A stretch of DNA of 64,000 bases, taken from positions 2,356,001 through 2,420,000 of the forward strand of contig CBDFFQ010000001.1 of assembly GCA_965246835.1 (NCBI GenBank). The letters are read 5' to 3'. Each line of letters begins with the position of its first letter. Position 1 is the stretch's first letter. Positions 8,755 to 17,203 of the stretch are shown piece by piece. Made by a program: the position numbers and the translations under genes. The stretch is from JANPPS01 sp965246835 (lineage in GTDB: Bacteria > Pseudomonadota > Alphaproteobacteria > Acetobacterales > Acetobacteraceae). The notes beneath the pieces are model-generated. The model saw only the letters and a program-made list of their open reading frames with translations, had not been told where the DNA came from and ran no database searches.

Positions 8755-9897
8755 TTACTTCGCCCGCACGGCGGTCACGCGGTCCCCACCGCGGACGAAG
8801 GTGCCGGAGACGGCGACCACGTCCTCATCGGCCTGCAGACCGTCGCGGATCTCGGCTTGCTGGCCGTTGCGAAGGCCCACTTGCACGCGCCGTGTCTCGA
8901 CCACGCCGTCCCGCACCACTTGCACCACGGCGCCGTCCGGCTGGAACAGCACGGCCGAGAGGGGGGTCAGCACGCCGTCGCGCCGGGCGGTTTCGACGGT
9001 GGCGCGGGCGAAGCCGCCGATGACCAGCGGGGTATCCCCCTCGATCGCGACGCGCACCCGGCCGAGGCGCGTGGTGCGGCTCACTTCGGGGGAGACCAGG
9101 CGGACGGTGCCGGTGCGGGGGCCGGCGGCGCTGTCGATCCGGGCGGGCTGGCCGGTGCGGAGCCGGGCCAGCAGAGTCTCGGGCACGTCGGCCTCGAGTT
9201 CCACGGCGCCGCCCTCGATGATGCGGAACAGCGGGTCCCCGGCGCCGGCCACCACAGCGCCCAGCCGCGCGACCCGGCGGCTCACCAGGCCCGCCACAGG
9301 CGCCCGCAATTCCGTCCGGCCCAGGCGCACTGCAAGTTCTTGCCGTTGGGCGAGGGTGAGTGCCCGGTCCGCCTCGGCGGCGCGGAGCGCGTTGGACGAG
9401 CTCTCGGACCGCGCCTGGGTCATCTGTGCCGCGGCCTGCCGTTGCTCCAGCACCTCCCGGGAGGCGTTGCCGCCCTGCACGAGTTCCCGGGTGCGCGTGA
9501 GGGCGAGGTCCGCCTGCTGGCGGTTGGCCTGGGCTTCGGCGATGAGGTTGCGGCCTTGCGCGATGGCGGCCTCGGCCTTGAGGAGCTGGGCGGTGTTTTG
9601 GGCGAGGGTGGCTTCCAGCACCTCCCGGGAGAGCCGGGCGAGCACCTGGCCGCGGGTCACGGTGTCCCCTTCCTCGACCAGGATCTCGGTGATGGCCAGG
9701 CCCTCGATCTGCGGGCTGACCACCACGTCCTCGCGCGGGACCAGAGTGCCGGTCAGGACGGCGGATTCGGCGATCGGACCGGTTTGCGCGCGCACGACGG
9801 TGACGGCGGGGGGCCGGGGTTCGGGGACGGTTGCGGCCTGGGCGGGCCATAGCGCCGCCGTCGCCATGACCAGGCCCCGCATCCCCGACCCACGCAT
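8755..9897 (-). CDS. RND efflux periplasmic adaptor (HlyD/MexA family membrane-fusion protein)
   Basis: Periplasmic adaptor linking the RND pump to an outer-membrane channel. It is about 380 residues from the ATG at 9897 (MRGSGMRGLVM), which supplies a signal peptide ending near PAQAAT. The biotinyl-lipoyl half motifs are visible (VVVSPQIEGLAITEILVEEGD and LRAPVAGLVSRR). They flank a long alpha-hairpin rich in Ala, Gln and Arg. A beta-barrel and membrane-proximal domain follow. The open frame extends upstream to 10047, but that stretch lacks signal character and overlaps the divergent gene at 10010. It is the first gene of the two-gene pump operon. Confidence 0.9.
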   Translation of the reverse strand: MRGSGMRGLVMATAALWPAQAATVPEPRPPAVTVVRAQTGPIAESAVLTGTLVPREDVVVSPQIEGLAITEILVEEGDTVTRGQVLARLSREVLEATLAQNTAQLLKAEAAIAQGRNLIAEAQANRQQADLALTRTRELVQGGNASREVLEQRQAAAQMTQARSESSSNALRAAEADRALTLAQRQELAVRLGRTELRAPVAGLVSRRVARLGAVVAGAGDPLFRIIEGGAVELEADVPETLLARLRTGQPARIDSAAGPRTGTVRLVSPEVSRTTRLGRVRVAIEGDTPLVIGGFARATVETARRDGVLTPLSAVLFQPDGAVVQVVRDGVVETRRVQVGLRNGQQAEIRDGLQADEDVVAVSGTFVRGGDRVTAVRAK

Positions 9898-10009
9898 GGC
9901 CTCAAGCAGAATCACTCGGCTGTCCTTTGTCGGCGGCGATCTTGATATAGTGAGGCACGCCGTTCCCGTCACCCTTGCGGAGGCGAGCGGCTGCTGGTGA
10001 GCTAGCTCT

Positions 10010-10384
10010 ATGGACCTGAACCTCCCCGACGTGCACGCCGAAGTCATCGCCGCCTTCGCCCGCTATGAAGCTGCCCTTGTATCGAACGACGTCGCCGTGC
10101 TGGACGAGCTGTTCTGGGATAGCCCGCATACCATCCGCTATGGCGGGGGAGAGGTGTTGCACGGGATCGACGAAATTCGAGCGTTTCGGACGGCACGTCC
10201 GTCCGCGGGATTGGCGCGGGAGGCGTTCGGCGCCGTGGTCACCACGTTCGGGCGGGATTTCGCGACGGCGTCCGTGATGTTCCGCCGGGCGCCGGGCAAG
10301 CTCGGGCGGCAGATGCAGAGCTGGGTTCGAATGCCGGAGGGATGGCGGGTCGTGGCGGCCCACGTGAGCGTTATCGACGGCTGA
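10010..10384 (+). CDS. AtzH-like/DUF3225 SnoaL-fold protein
   Basis: Small cytosolic alpha+beta protein of 124 residues resembling the NTF2/SnoaL-like fold of AtzH and HpxZ. Visible family features are the helix VIAAFARYEAALVSNDVAVLDELFW, RYGGGEVLHGIDEIRAFR and the terminal strand QSWVRMPEGWRVVAAHVS. Relatives occur next to amidohydrolases or oxalurate-catabolism genes and are thought to assist an amidase. No such enzyme is adjacent here, so the role is unknown. It is divergent from the efflux adaptor, and its stop overlaps the convergent nhaA by 14 nt. Confidence 0.75.
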   Translation: MDLNLPDVHAEVIAAFARYEAALVSNDVAVLDELFWDSPHTIRYGGGEVLHGIDEIRAFRTARPSAGLAREAFGAVVTTFGRDFATASVMFRRAPGKLGRQMQSWVRMPEGWRVVAAHVSVIDG

Positions 10385-11519
10385 CCACGCGCAGGATCAC
10401 GAGGCCCATCGCCGCGGATACGAGGGAGCCCACGAACACGGCAAGCTTCACCTCGTCCCCGCGTGGCCCGGCGCGGAAGGCGAGGTCCCCGATGAACAGG
10501 CTCATGGTGAAGCCCACGCCGCACAGCACTGCGCCGCCATAGAGCTGGGCCCGGGTGACGCCGGCCGGAAGCCGGGCCAGGCCGAGGCGGGCGGCGGCCA
10601 TCACGGCGCCGAATACTCCGAGTTGCTTGCCAAAAAACAGCCCGGCCGCGATGCCGAGCGCCAGCGGATCCCGCCAAGCACCTTCCGGCAAGGTGTCGAA
10701 CCGCAGCCCGGCATTCGCCAGCCCGAACAGAGGCAGGATACCGTAAGCGACCCAGAGGCCGAGCCGCTTCTCCAGCCGCTCCGCCATCTCGCCAGGGGGG
10801 ATCGCGAAGGCCAGCGCCACGCCGGCCAGGGTGGCGTGCACGCCGGAGTGGAACACGAGCCACCACAGCCCGATGCCCGCCACCACGAACACCGAGAGCC
10901 GCCGGAATCCGGCCCGGCCCGCGGCATACAGAGCTGCCACGAGCGCGCCCGCCGCCAAAAGCGACCAAAGATCGAGCCCCCGCGTGTAGAACAGCGCAAT
11001 CACCAGGATCGCGCCGAGATCGTCCATGATCGCGAGCGCGGTGAGGAACACCTTCAGCCCCATCGGCACGCGCCGGCCGAGGACGCTGAGCACCGCGAGC
11101 GCAAAGGCGATGTCGGTCGCGACCGGGACTGCCCAGCCGCGCAAGGCCCCGGCGTCCCCCCAATTCAACGCGACGAAGATCAGCGCCGGCACCGCCATTC
11201 CACCCAGCGCCGCGATGCCGGGCGCCGCCACGCGGTCCCAGGACGCGAGTTCACCACTCCCGATCTCCCGCCGGAGTTCGAGCCCGACCAGCAGGAAGAA
11301 CACGGCCATTAGCCCGTCATTGATCCAGGCCTGTATCGTGAGGTGCCCGGCCTCGGCCTCCAGCACCGACCGATAGGCGCCGCCCCAGGGGGAGTTGGCC
11401 CAGGCGAGCGCCACGATGGCGGAGGCGATCAATACAGCGCCGCCTGCGCTTTCCGAGCGCAGGAAGCCCATGAGGGCCGCGAATCGCCGCCCCGCCCGTG
11501 TTCCCGCCAGCATTTGCAT
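10371..11519 (-). CDS. nhaA: Na+/H+ antiporter NhaA
   Basis: Inner-membrane antiporter exchanging external protons for cytosolic sodium, about 382 residues and 11-12 TM helices. Diagnostic motifs are WINDGLMAVFFLLVGLELRRE and VATDIAFALAVLSVLG (the conserved Asp of TM4). ALAIMDDLGAI supplies the Asp-Asp pair that forms the ion site in TM5, and the C-terminal CGVGFTMSLFI is also present. The ATG at 11519 is chosen because a GGAG lies upstream and the longer frame from 11567 adds residues that overlap the divergent gene. Convergent overlap with the AtzH-like gene is 14 nt. Confidence 0.95.
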   Translation of the reverse strand: MQMLAGTRAGRRFAALMGFLRSESAGGAVLIASAIVALAWANSPWGGAYRSVLEAEAGHLTIQAWINDGLMAVFFLLVGLELRREIGSGELASWDRVAAPGIAALGGMAVPALIFVALNWGDAGALRGWAVPVATDIAFALAVLSVLGRRVPMGLKVFLTALAIMDDLGAILVIALFYTRGLDLWSLLAAGALVAALYAAGRAGFRRLSVFVVAGIGLWWLVFHSGVHATLAGVALAFAIPPGEMAERLEKRLGLWVAYGILPLFGLANAGLRFDTLPEGAWRDPLALGIAAGLFFGKQLGVFGAVMAAARLGLARLPAGVTRAQLYGGAVLCGVGFTMSLFIGDLAFRAGPRGDEVKLAVFVGSLVSAAMGLVILRVVSRR

Positions 11520-11565
11520 CGATCTGTCTCCGAATTGGCAACGCAGCCCGCGGTGAGGCGTTGCC

Positions 11566-12552
11566 ATGGCCTCGGCTTCGATTAGGGGACATCCCTTGCT
11601 GCCTCAACGTCTTGCCAGCATCACGATCCAGGACAGCGCCGCCGCCTGGGACGCCGCCATGCGCGCCGGGGCGTTCGAGGCCGCGTGGTCGGTCAACGAC
11701 GCCGTGCTCGCCGCACGCGACCCGGCGGATCGCGATGATCCCGGAGCGCCCTATCACCAACGTTGGGTGTGGGATGGCCGGCCGTTCGACGGGCGGCGCG
11801 TGCTGGTGCGGTGTTACCATGGCCTGGGCGACACGTTGCAGTTCTGGCGGTATCTCGCCCCGCTGCGTGCCCGTGCTGCGTCCCTGACGGTCGAGGTGCA
11901 GCCGGAGTTGCTGGCGTTGCTGGCGGGGTCGCCAGGGCCGGACCGGTTGGTGCCGTTCGATCCTGCGCACCCGGCGCCGCCGCAGGAGTGCGACATCGAG
12001 ATCATGGAGCTGGCCCACGCGCTCCGGCTTCGGCCGCCGCCGGCGCCCTATTTGCATGTGCCACCGATGGAGCGGCCGGAGGCCGGGCCTTTGATTGGCC
12101 TGTGCTGGTCCGCAGGCGGCTGGGATCCGCGACGGAGCATGCCGCTCGGGCTATTGCGCGATCTGCCGGGCTGTTTGATCAGCTTGCAGCGCGGGGAGGC
12201 GGCCGCTGGCTCCGGCCTGCCGGACCCGCTGCACCAAAGCCCCAGCGTGTTGCGGACGGCGCAGCTGATGATGACGCTGGATGCGGTGGTGACGGTCGAT
12301 ACCATGGTGGCGCATCTTGCGGGCGCATTGGGCCGGCCGACCTTCCTGCTGCTTCAGCACCGGGCGGATTGGCGCTGGATGGAGGGCCGGTCCGATAGCC
12401 CGTGGTATCCTTCGATGCGGCTGTACCGCCAGGCCGTCGCGGGTGAATGGCGGGCGCCGGTGGCCCGGCTGCGTCATGATTTGCAGCGAGCGATCGGTGC
12501 CGGGGCGATCAAGGCGGGGGAACTCACGCGGGAGGCTCGGGTTTGTAGCTAG
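11566..12552 (+). CDS. Glycosyltransferase-9-like protein (heptosyltransferase fold), first gene of the glycan operon
   Basis: A 328-residue protein resembling the GT9-like domain found at the C-terminus of many TPR proteins. Conserved features are VLVRCYHGLGDTLQFWRYL (GLGD nucleotide-sugar loop, near residues 85-100) and LIGLCWSAGGWDPRRSMPL. The VDTMVAHLAGALGRPTFLLLQH motif with the D-x-x-x-x-H core follows. It probably transfers a sugar from a nucleotide donor onto a surface glycan. No signal peptide is seen. It is followed after 35 nt by the first CgeB-like gene, which has a GGGGGA Shine-Dalgarno. It diverges from nhaA. Confidence 0.75.
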   Translation: MASASIRGHPLLPQRLASITIQDSAAAWDAAMRAGAFEAAWSVNDAVLAARDPADRDDPGAPYHQRWVWDGRPFDGRRVLVRCYHGLGDTLQFWRYLAPLRARAASLTVEVQPELLALLAGSPGPDRLVPFDPAHPAPPQECDIEIMELAHALRLRPPPAPYLHVPPMERPEAGPLIGLCWSAGGWDPRRSMPLGLLRDLPGCLISLQRGEAAAGSGLPDPLHQSPSVLRTAQLMMTLDAVVTVDTMVAHLAGALGRPTFLLLQHRADWRWMEGRSDSPWYPSMRLYRQAVAGEWRAPVARLRHDLQRAIGAGAIKAGELTREARVCS

Positions 12553-12587
12553 ATGACCAACCAGATGCTTATTCCGGGGGACCGTCA

Positions 12588-13667
12588 ATGCGGATCGCGA
12601 TCCTCGGCCTGACGATCACCTCGTCCTGGGGCAATGGCCACGCGACCACGTTTCGCGGGTTGGTGCGCGGATTGGTGCGGCGTGGGCATTCGGTGCTGTT
12701 TCTGGAGCGGGACAAGCCTTGGTATGCGGAAAACCGTGACCTGCCGGCGCCGCCCTATGGCGAGACGCACCTGTATGGGACGCTCGATGAGCTGGATCAA
12801 CGATGGTCTGGGGCGGTGGCGGCGTCGGATGTGGTGATGGTCGGGTCCTATGTGCCGGACGGGATCGCGGTGGGTAGATGGGTGCAGCGCCGGGCCAAGG
12901 GAGTGACGGCGTTCTACGACATCGACACGCCGGTGACCCTGGCGGCGTTGCAGGCCGGGCGATGCGACTATTTGACCGCCGATCTGGTGCGCGGTTTCGA
13001 CCTGTATCTGTCGTTCACCGGCGGGCCTACCCTGCAGTACCTGGAGCATAAATGGGGCGCCCGTGCCGCCCGCGCGCTGTATTGCTCGGCGGACCCGGAG
13101 GTTTACCGCCCAGACCCCGCGATCCGGCCGGAGATCGACCTCGGGTATCTCGGCACCTACAGCCTGGACCGGCAGCCGGCGGTGGAGCGGTTGTTGTGCG
13201 AGCCGGCGCGGGCGTGGTCCACGGGGCGGTTCGCGGTGGCCGGGCCGCAATATCCGGAGGCTATAAGGTGGCCGGGCAATGTGGAGCGCACTACCCACCT
13301 TCCGCCCGACAAGCATCGCGGCTTCTATGCGGCGCAACGCTATACGCTGAACGTGACGCGGGCCGACATGGTGCGGGCCGGGTATAGCCCGAGTGTCAGG
13401 CTGTTCGAGGCCGCGTGCTGCGGCGTGCCGATCATCTCCGATCCGTGGCCCGGTCTCGACGCGTTCTTCCGCCCGGGCGAGGAGATCTTCGTGGCCGAGA
13501 CGGCGGCCGAGGTGCTAGCGATCCTGCGGGACGTGGCAGACGCGACGCGGCAGAGGGTGGCGGATGCGGCCCATGCGCGGGTGGTGGGCGCCCATACCGG
13601 CGATCATCGGGCGGCCGAGCTGGAGGCCTACGCGACCGAGGCGGCGGCGATGCGGGTGCGCGCGTGA
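12588..13667 (+). CDS. CgeB-family glycosyltransferase, copy 1
   Basis: A 359-residue GT-B-like protein of the CgeB (spore maturation protein-like) family. The N-terminal Rossmann half begins LGLTITSSWGNGHATTFRGL. The C-terminal half has the acceptor/donor motifs LNVTRADMVRAGYSPSVRLFEAA and CGVPIISDPWPGLDAFF. Mid-protein FYDIDTPVTLAAL and LGYLGTYSLDRQPAVERLL are also shared with the next gene. It presumably builds a polysaccharide or glycosylates a protein; the donor is unknown. Its TGA overlaps the GTG of the second copy by four bases. The two genes look like an in-tandem duplication that has since diverged. Confidence 0.83.
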   Translation: MRIAILGLTITSSWGNGHATTFRGLVRGLVRRGHSVLFLERDKPWYAENRDLPAPPYGETHLYGTLDELDQRWSGAVAASDVVMVGSYVPDGIAVGRWVQRRAKGVTAFYDIDTPVTLAALQAGRCDYLTADLVRGFDLYLSFTGGPTLQYLEHKWGARAARALYCSADPEVYRPDPAIRPEIDLGYLGTYSLDRQPAVERLLCEPARAWSTGRFAVAGPQYPEAIRWPGNVERTTHLPPDKHRGFYAAQRYTLNVTRADMVRAGYSPSVRLFEAACCGVPIISDPWPGLDAFFRPGEEIFVAETAAEVLAILRDVADATRQRVADAAHARVVGAHTGDHRAAELEAYATEAAAMRVRA

Positions 13668-14731
13668 ACATCGTGATCTTCGGCCTATCGGTCAGCTCGT
13701 CCTGGGGCAACGGGCATGCGGCGCTGTGGCGCGGGCTGATCGGGGCGCTGCTGGACGCCGGGCACCGCGTGACGTTCTTCGAGCGGGACCGGCCATTCTA
13801 TGCCGAGCACCGGGACCTGCATGCGCTGCCGGAGGGCGGCACCTTGGCCTTGTATGACCAATGGCCCGATCCCCGGATGCGCGTGGCCGTGTCTGGGGCG
13901 GACGTGGCGATGGTCACGTCCTATTGCCCGGACGGGATCGCCGCGACGGAGATGGTGCGATCGGCGCCGGGCCTGCGCTGCTTCTACGACCTCGATACGC
14001 CGGTGACGCTGGCCCGGCTCGAAGCCGGGGAGTGCGTAGAGTATATCGGGCCGGCCGGGCTGTCCGGTTTCGACCTTGTGTTGAGCTATACGGGTGGCGA
14101 GGCGCTCTCTGCACTGCGGGCGCGGCTGGGGGCGCGGGTGGTTGTGCCGATCTATGGCTCGGTCGACCCCGGCGTGCATCGGCCGGCGCCGCCGCGGCCG
14201 GAATACCAGGCGGCGTTGTCCTACCTGGGCACCTATGCCGCGGATCGGCAGGCGACGTTGGAGCGGCTGTTCGTGGAGCCCGCCCGGCTGTTGCCGGCAC
14301 AGCGTTTCGTGATCGGCGGCGCGCAGTATCCGGACGGGTTCCCCTGGACGGCCAACACGCATTTCGTGCGGCATCTGCCACCGGCGGAGCACCCTGCGTT
14401 CTATTCCTCCTCCCGGCTGACGCTGAACGTGACGCGGGAGCCGATGGCGCGGATGGGGTGGTGCCCGTCGGGCCGGCTGTTCGAGGCGGCTTCGTGCGGC
14501 GTTCCGATCCTGTCGGATGATTGGCCCGGTCTCGACGCTTTCTTCGAACCCGGCCGCGAGATCCTGGTCGCGCGCACGACGGATGAGGCGATGGCGGCCC
14601 TGGCGATGCCGGAGGAGGCGCTGATCCGCCTGGCCCGGCGCGCGCGGGAGCGGACTCTGGCGGAACACAGTGCCGAACGCCGGGCTGCGCAGATGGTGGC
14701 GGCGTTCGAGAGCGTGGGGGAGCGGGTCTGA
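13664..14731 (+). CDS. CgeB-family glycosyltransferase, copy 2
   Basis: A 355-residue paralogue of the preceding gene, with the same order of motifs: SSSWGNGHAALWRGL, FYDLDTPVTLARLEAG, LSYLGTYAADRQATLERLF, LNVTREPMARMGWCPSGRLFEAA and CGVPILSDDWPGLDAFF. The GTG start at 13664 is fixed by the four-base GTGA overlap with copy 1 and by alignment of VNIVIFGLSVSS with MRIAILGLTITS. An open upstream extension to 13415 lies inside copy 1 and is not used. Its stop overlaps the ATG of the nucleotidyltransferase by one base (TGATG). The two transferases probably add successive sugars. Confidence 0.83.
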   Translation: MNIVIFGLSVSSSWGNGHAALWRGLIGALLDAGHRVTFFERDRPFYAEHRDLHALPEGGTLALYDQWPDPRMRVAVSGADVAMVTSYCPDGIAATEMVRSAPGLRCFYDLDTPVTLARLEAGECVEYIGPAGLSGFDLVLSYTGGEALSALRARLGARVVVPIYGSVDPGVHRPAPPRPEYQAALSYLGTYAADRQATLERLFVEPARLLPAQRFVIGGAQYPDGFPWTANTHFVRHLPPAEHPAFYSSSRLTLNVTREPMARMGWCPSGRLFEAASCGVPILSDDWPGLDAFFEPGREILVARTTDEAMAALAMPEEALIRLARRARERTLAEHSAERRAAQMVAAFESVGERV

Positions 14732-15531
14732 TGTGGGGCATCATCCCGGCCGCCGGCAACGGCACCCGCATCCAACCGCTGGCGTTCAGCAAGGAGTTGC
14801 TGCCCGTGGGCTCCCGGCTCGATGAGGGCGGGGTGGAGCGGCCGCGGGCGGTGTCGGAATATCTGATCGAGCGGATGGTGCGGGCGGGCGCGGGCAAGAT
14901 CTGCTTCGTGATCTCACCCTGGAAAAGCGACATCCTGCAGTATTACGGCGGGTCCGTGGGGGATGTGGACATCGCCTATGTGTGCCAGGCGGGCGCCTCG
15001 GGCCTGTGCGATGCCATCTTCCGGGCGCTGCCGCTGATCCCGCGGGACGAGCCGGTGATCGTGGGATTGCCGGACACGATCTGGTTCCCGGCCGAGGCGC
15101 TGTGCGGTCTGCCGGACGATCGGTTGACGTTTCTGCTGTTTCCCGTGGAGCGGCCGGAGCTGTTCGACGCCGTGGATCATGACGAGCAGGGGCGGGTGCG
15201 GGAGATCCAGGTGAAGTCCGCCACCGCCCGGTCCAACTGGATTTGGGGCGCGTTCAAGATGCCTGGGGCCACGCTCCACGCCCTCCACGCGCTTTGGCTA
15301 CGGCGGGAGCGGCAGGACGAGTTCATCGGCACGCTGATCAATGCCTGGCTGGCGGAGGGCAACGCCGCCTGGGCTGTGCGTGGCGGCAGCTCCTATGTCG
15401 ATGTCGGAACATTGAATGGGTATCGCGAGGCGATGCGCCTGCTGGGTGGGGAGGCCGCTGCGCCCGCGTTGAGCCCGGCCGGCAGCAAGCGGCAGGGTGC
15501 AGCGACTTTGAGCGAGGAGGCGAAGGTTTGA
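14731..15531 (+). CDS. Nucleotidyltransferase (glucose-1-phosphate thymidylyl/uridylyltransferase-like)
   Basis: A 266-residue nucleotide-sugar pyrophosphorylase domain protein, cytosolic. The N-terminal signature is IIPAAGNGTRIQPLAFSKELLPV. It differs from the usual GGxGTRL by having AAGNGTR, but keeps the basic KEL/LPV segment. VGLPDTIWFP holds the metal-binding Asp, and VDVGTLNGYREAM is the C-terminal sugar motif. It probably activates a hexose-1-phosphate with UTP or dTTP to supply the operon's transferases. The last 25 or so residues look unstructured. The next gene starts inside its stop codon (TTGA). Confidence 0.82.
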   Translation: MWGIIPAAGNGTRIQPLAFSKELLPVGSRLDEGGVERPRAVSEYLIERMVRAGAGKICFVISPWKSDILQYYGGSVGDVDIAYVCQAGASGLCDAIFRALPLIPRDEPVIVGLPDTIWFPAEALCGLPDDRLTFLLFPVERPELFDAVDHDEQGRVREIQVKSATARSNWIWGAFKMPGATLHALHALWLRRERQDEFIGTLINAWLAEGNAAWAVRGGSSYVDVGTLNGYREAMRLLGGEAAAPALSPAGSKRQGAATLSEEAKV

Positions 15532-16292
15532 CCGACTGGACCACCGACACCATCCGGGATCGCGCGGCGGCGCTGGGCCCGTGGTTCCATAACCTCGATC
15601 TGCGGGGCGTGCGGACGGCGCCGGAGCATTTCCTGGGCGATTACCCGGCCGTGAAATGGCGGCATTTCTCGGACGCGCTGCCGGCCGACCTCTCGGGCAA
15701 GACGGTGCTGGATATCGGCTGCAATGGCGGCTTCTACGCCATGGAGATGAAGCGGCGCGGCGCGGCGCGGGTCCTGGGCCTGGATTTCGATGAGGACTAT
15801 TTGGCGCAGGCGCGCTTTGCGGCGGAAGTGGAGGGGCTCGATATCGAGTTCCGGCAGATGTCGGTCTATGACGTGGGATCGCTTGGCGAGATGTTCGATG
15901 TCGTCTTCTTCATCGGCGTCTTGTATCATTTGCGGCATCCTTTGCTGGCGCTGGATTTGATCCATGAGCATGTCGCGGGAGACATCCTGGTGTTTCAATC
16001 GTTACAGCGGGGGTCCTCGGCGATGTTGCCGGTCGCGCCGGATTATCCGTTCAGCGAGACCGCTGTATTCGATGACCCCGGCTATCCCAAGCTGCATTTC
16101 ATCGAGCACAGCTATAGCCACGACAACACGAACTGGTGGGCGCCGAACCGGGCATGCTCGGCGGCGATGCTGCGGGCGGCAGGGTTCCGGATCGAGGCGA
16201 TGCCTGAGGACGAGGTGTTCATCTGTCGCCGGGCCGGTCTGCCGGATGAGCGGTATGGGGCGGTTTATCCGGCCAGGGGGGTGGGGCGATGA
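15528..16292 (+). CDS. SAM-dependent methyltransferase (Rta_06860/TIGR04290-like)
   Basis: Class I methyltransferase of 254 residues. Motif I is VLDIGCNGGFYAMEMKRRGA, followed by VLGLDFDEDYLAQARFA. The VVFFIGVLYHLRHPLLAL segment is also seen in tRNA-wobble CmoB-like enzymes. NTNWWAPNRACSAAMLRAAGF resembles the family I recall as TIGR04290, which travels with glycan clusters like this one; the family name is from memory. The TTG start at 15528 is inferred from the TTGA overlap with the previous stop, because the frame itself is open back to 15243 within the upstream gene. The likely substrate is a sugar or lipid-linked glycan. Confidence 0.82.
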   Translation: MTDWTTDTIRDRAAALGPWFHNLDLRGVRTAPEHFLGDYPAVKWRHFSDALPADLSGKTVLDIGCNGGFYAMEMKRRGAARVLGLDFDEDYLAQARFAAEVEGLDIEFRQMSVYDVGSLGEMFDVVFFIGVLYHLRHPLLALDLIHEHVAGDILVFQSLQRGSSAMLPVAPDYPFSETAVFDDPGYPKLHFIEHSYSHDNTNWWAPNRACSAAMLRAAGFRIEAMPEDEVFICRRAGLPDERYGAVYPARGVGR

Positions 16293-17203
16293 TCGAAGCG
16301 GCGATGATCTGGAACGAGCCGAACAACAAGTCCCACTGGGATTTCGAGAACGATCCAGGGTGGGCCGTGTTCGGAGAGATGACCAAGCTCGCGGGTCAGG
16401 CGATCGCGGCGGAGGCGCCGGGCTTGCCGCGGGTGCTGGGCGGGATTTCGCCGATCGATCCGGATTTCATCCGGGTGCTGGAGGGTCATGGCGCGCTCGA
16501 TGAGCTGGATGCGGTGGCGGTGCATGGCTTTCCGCTCGATTGGAACCACTGGATGATCGAGGAGTGGCCGGAGAAGATTGCGAGCATCCAGGCCGTGACG
16601 TCGTTGCCGGTGTGGGTGAGCGAAGTGGGGATCAGCACGTTCGGCGCCGAGGAGGTGCAGGAATGGGGGCTGCGCCGCACCGCCGGGCTGCTGCATCAGC
16701 AGGCGCCGCGGATCCACTGGTATTCGCTGTATGACCTGCCGGCGGCCTGGCCCGCCACCACGCGGCATCGGGAGGCCGAGGGCAGCAGCTACTTCCGCCA
16801 TTTCCACATGGGCCTGCTGGACGAGCATGGCCAGCCCAAGCGCGCCGCCCGCATCTTCCACGAGTTCACGCCGGAGATGGGCATTTGCCAGTGGTTCCAT
16901 TTCGAGGATCATCGGCTGGATGACGCGGTGCGGCACCTGAAGGATATGGGCGTCACCTATCTCCGCACCGGCTTGTCTTGGGCGGACTGGTTCCGGCCGG
17001 ATGCGGAGCGCTGGTTCGATAAGCAGATGCGGGCGTTGGAGGATTTCCGGGTGACGGCCACTTTCTGCTTCACGCCGGAGGATAAGGGACAATGGCCGCA
17101 TTACACGGCGGTGCCGAAGCATCCGGAGGAATTCGCCGAGTTCTGCGCGGCCATGACCCGGCGGTATGCACCGGGCCGGGCGGATGCGCTGGTTACGGCG
17201 TGA
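16289..17203 (+). CDS. GH39-like (beta-xylosidase-type) protein with apparently circularly permuted TIM barrel
   Basis: A 304-residue protein whose parts match a clan-A glycosidase in swapped order. The chain starts directly at the strand-4 acid/base motif (IWNEPN, E10). It runs through PVWVSEVGIS with a candidate nucleophile E112 and the WYSLYDLP strand. From about residue 197 it contains what is normally the N-terminal part: LDDAVRHLKDMGVTYLRTGLSWADWF, FRVTATFCFTP and EEFAEFCAAMTRRYAP, the helix that ordinarily leads into W-x-x-WNEP. No signal peptide is seen. The ATG at 16289 overlaps the methyltransferase stop (ATGA). Hydrolytic or transferase activity on the operon's glycan is inferred. 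Confidence 0.78.
   Translation: MIEAAMIWNEPNNKSHWDFENDPGWAVFGEMTKLAGQAIAAEAPGLPRVLGGISPIDPDFIRVLEGHGALDELDAVAVHGFPLDWNHWMIEEWPEKIASIQAVTSLPVWVSEVGISTFGAEEVQEWGLRRTAGLLHQQAPRIHWYSLYDLPAAWPATTRHREAEGSSYFRHFHMGLLDEHGQPKRAARIFHEFTPEMGICQWFHFEDHRLDDAVRHLKDMGVTYLRTGLSWADWFRPDAERWFDKQMRALEDFRVTATFCFTPEDKGQWPHYTAVPKHPEEFAEFCAAMTRRYAPGRADALVTA

Noticed and set aside
5413..9852. A 1479-residue open frame on the plus strand
   Set aside because: It is entirely antisense to the RND pump and adaptor genes, is His/Gln/Asp/Gly-rich with no domain likeness, and exists because G+C-rich coding DNA has few stops in that frame.
17092..17199. Longer start for the PIG-L gene
   Set aside because: This region codes for the end of the glycosidase-like protein; the GTG at 17200 matches the operon's overlap pattern and gives the family's N-terminus.
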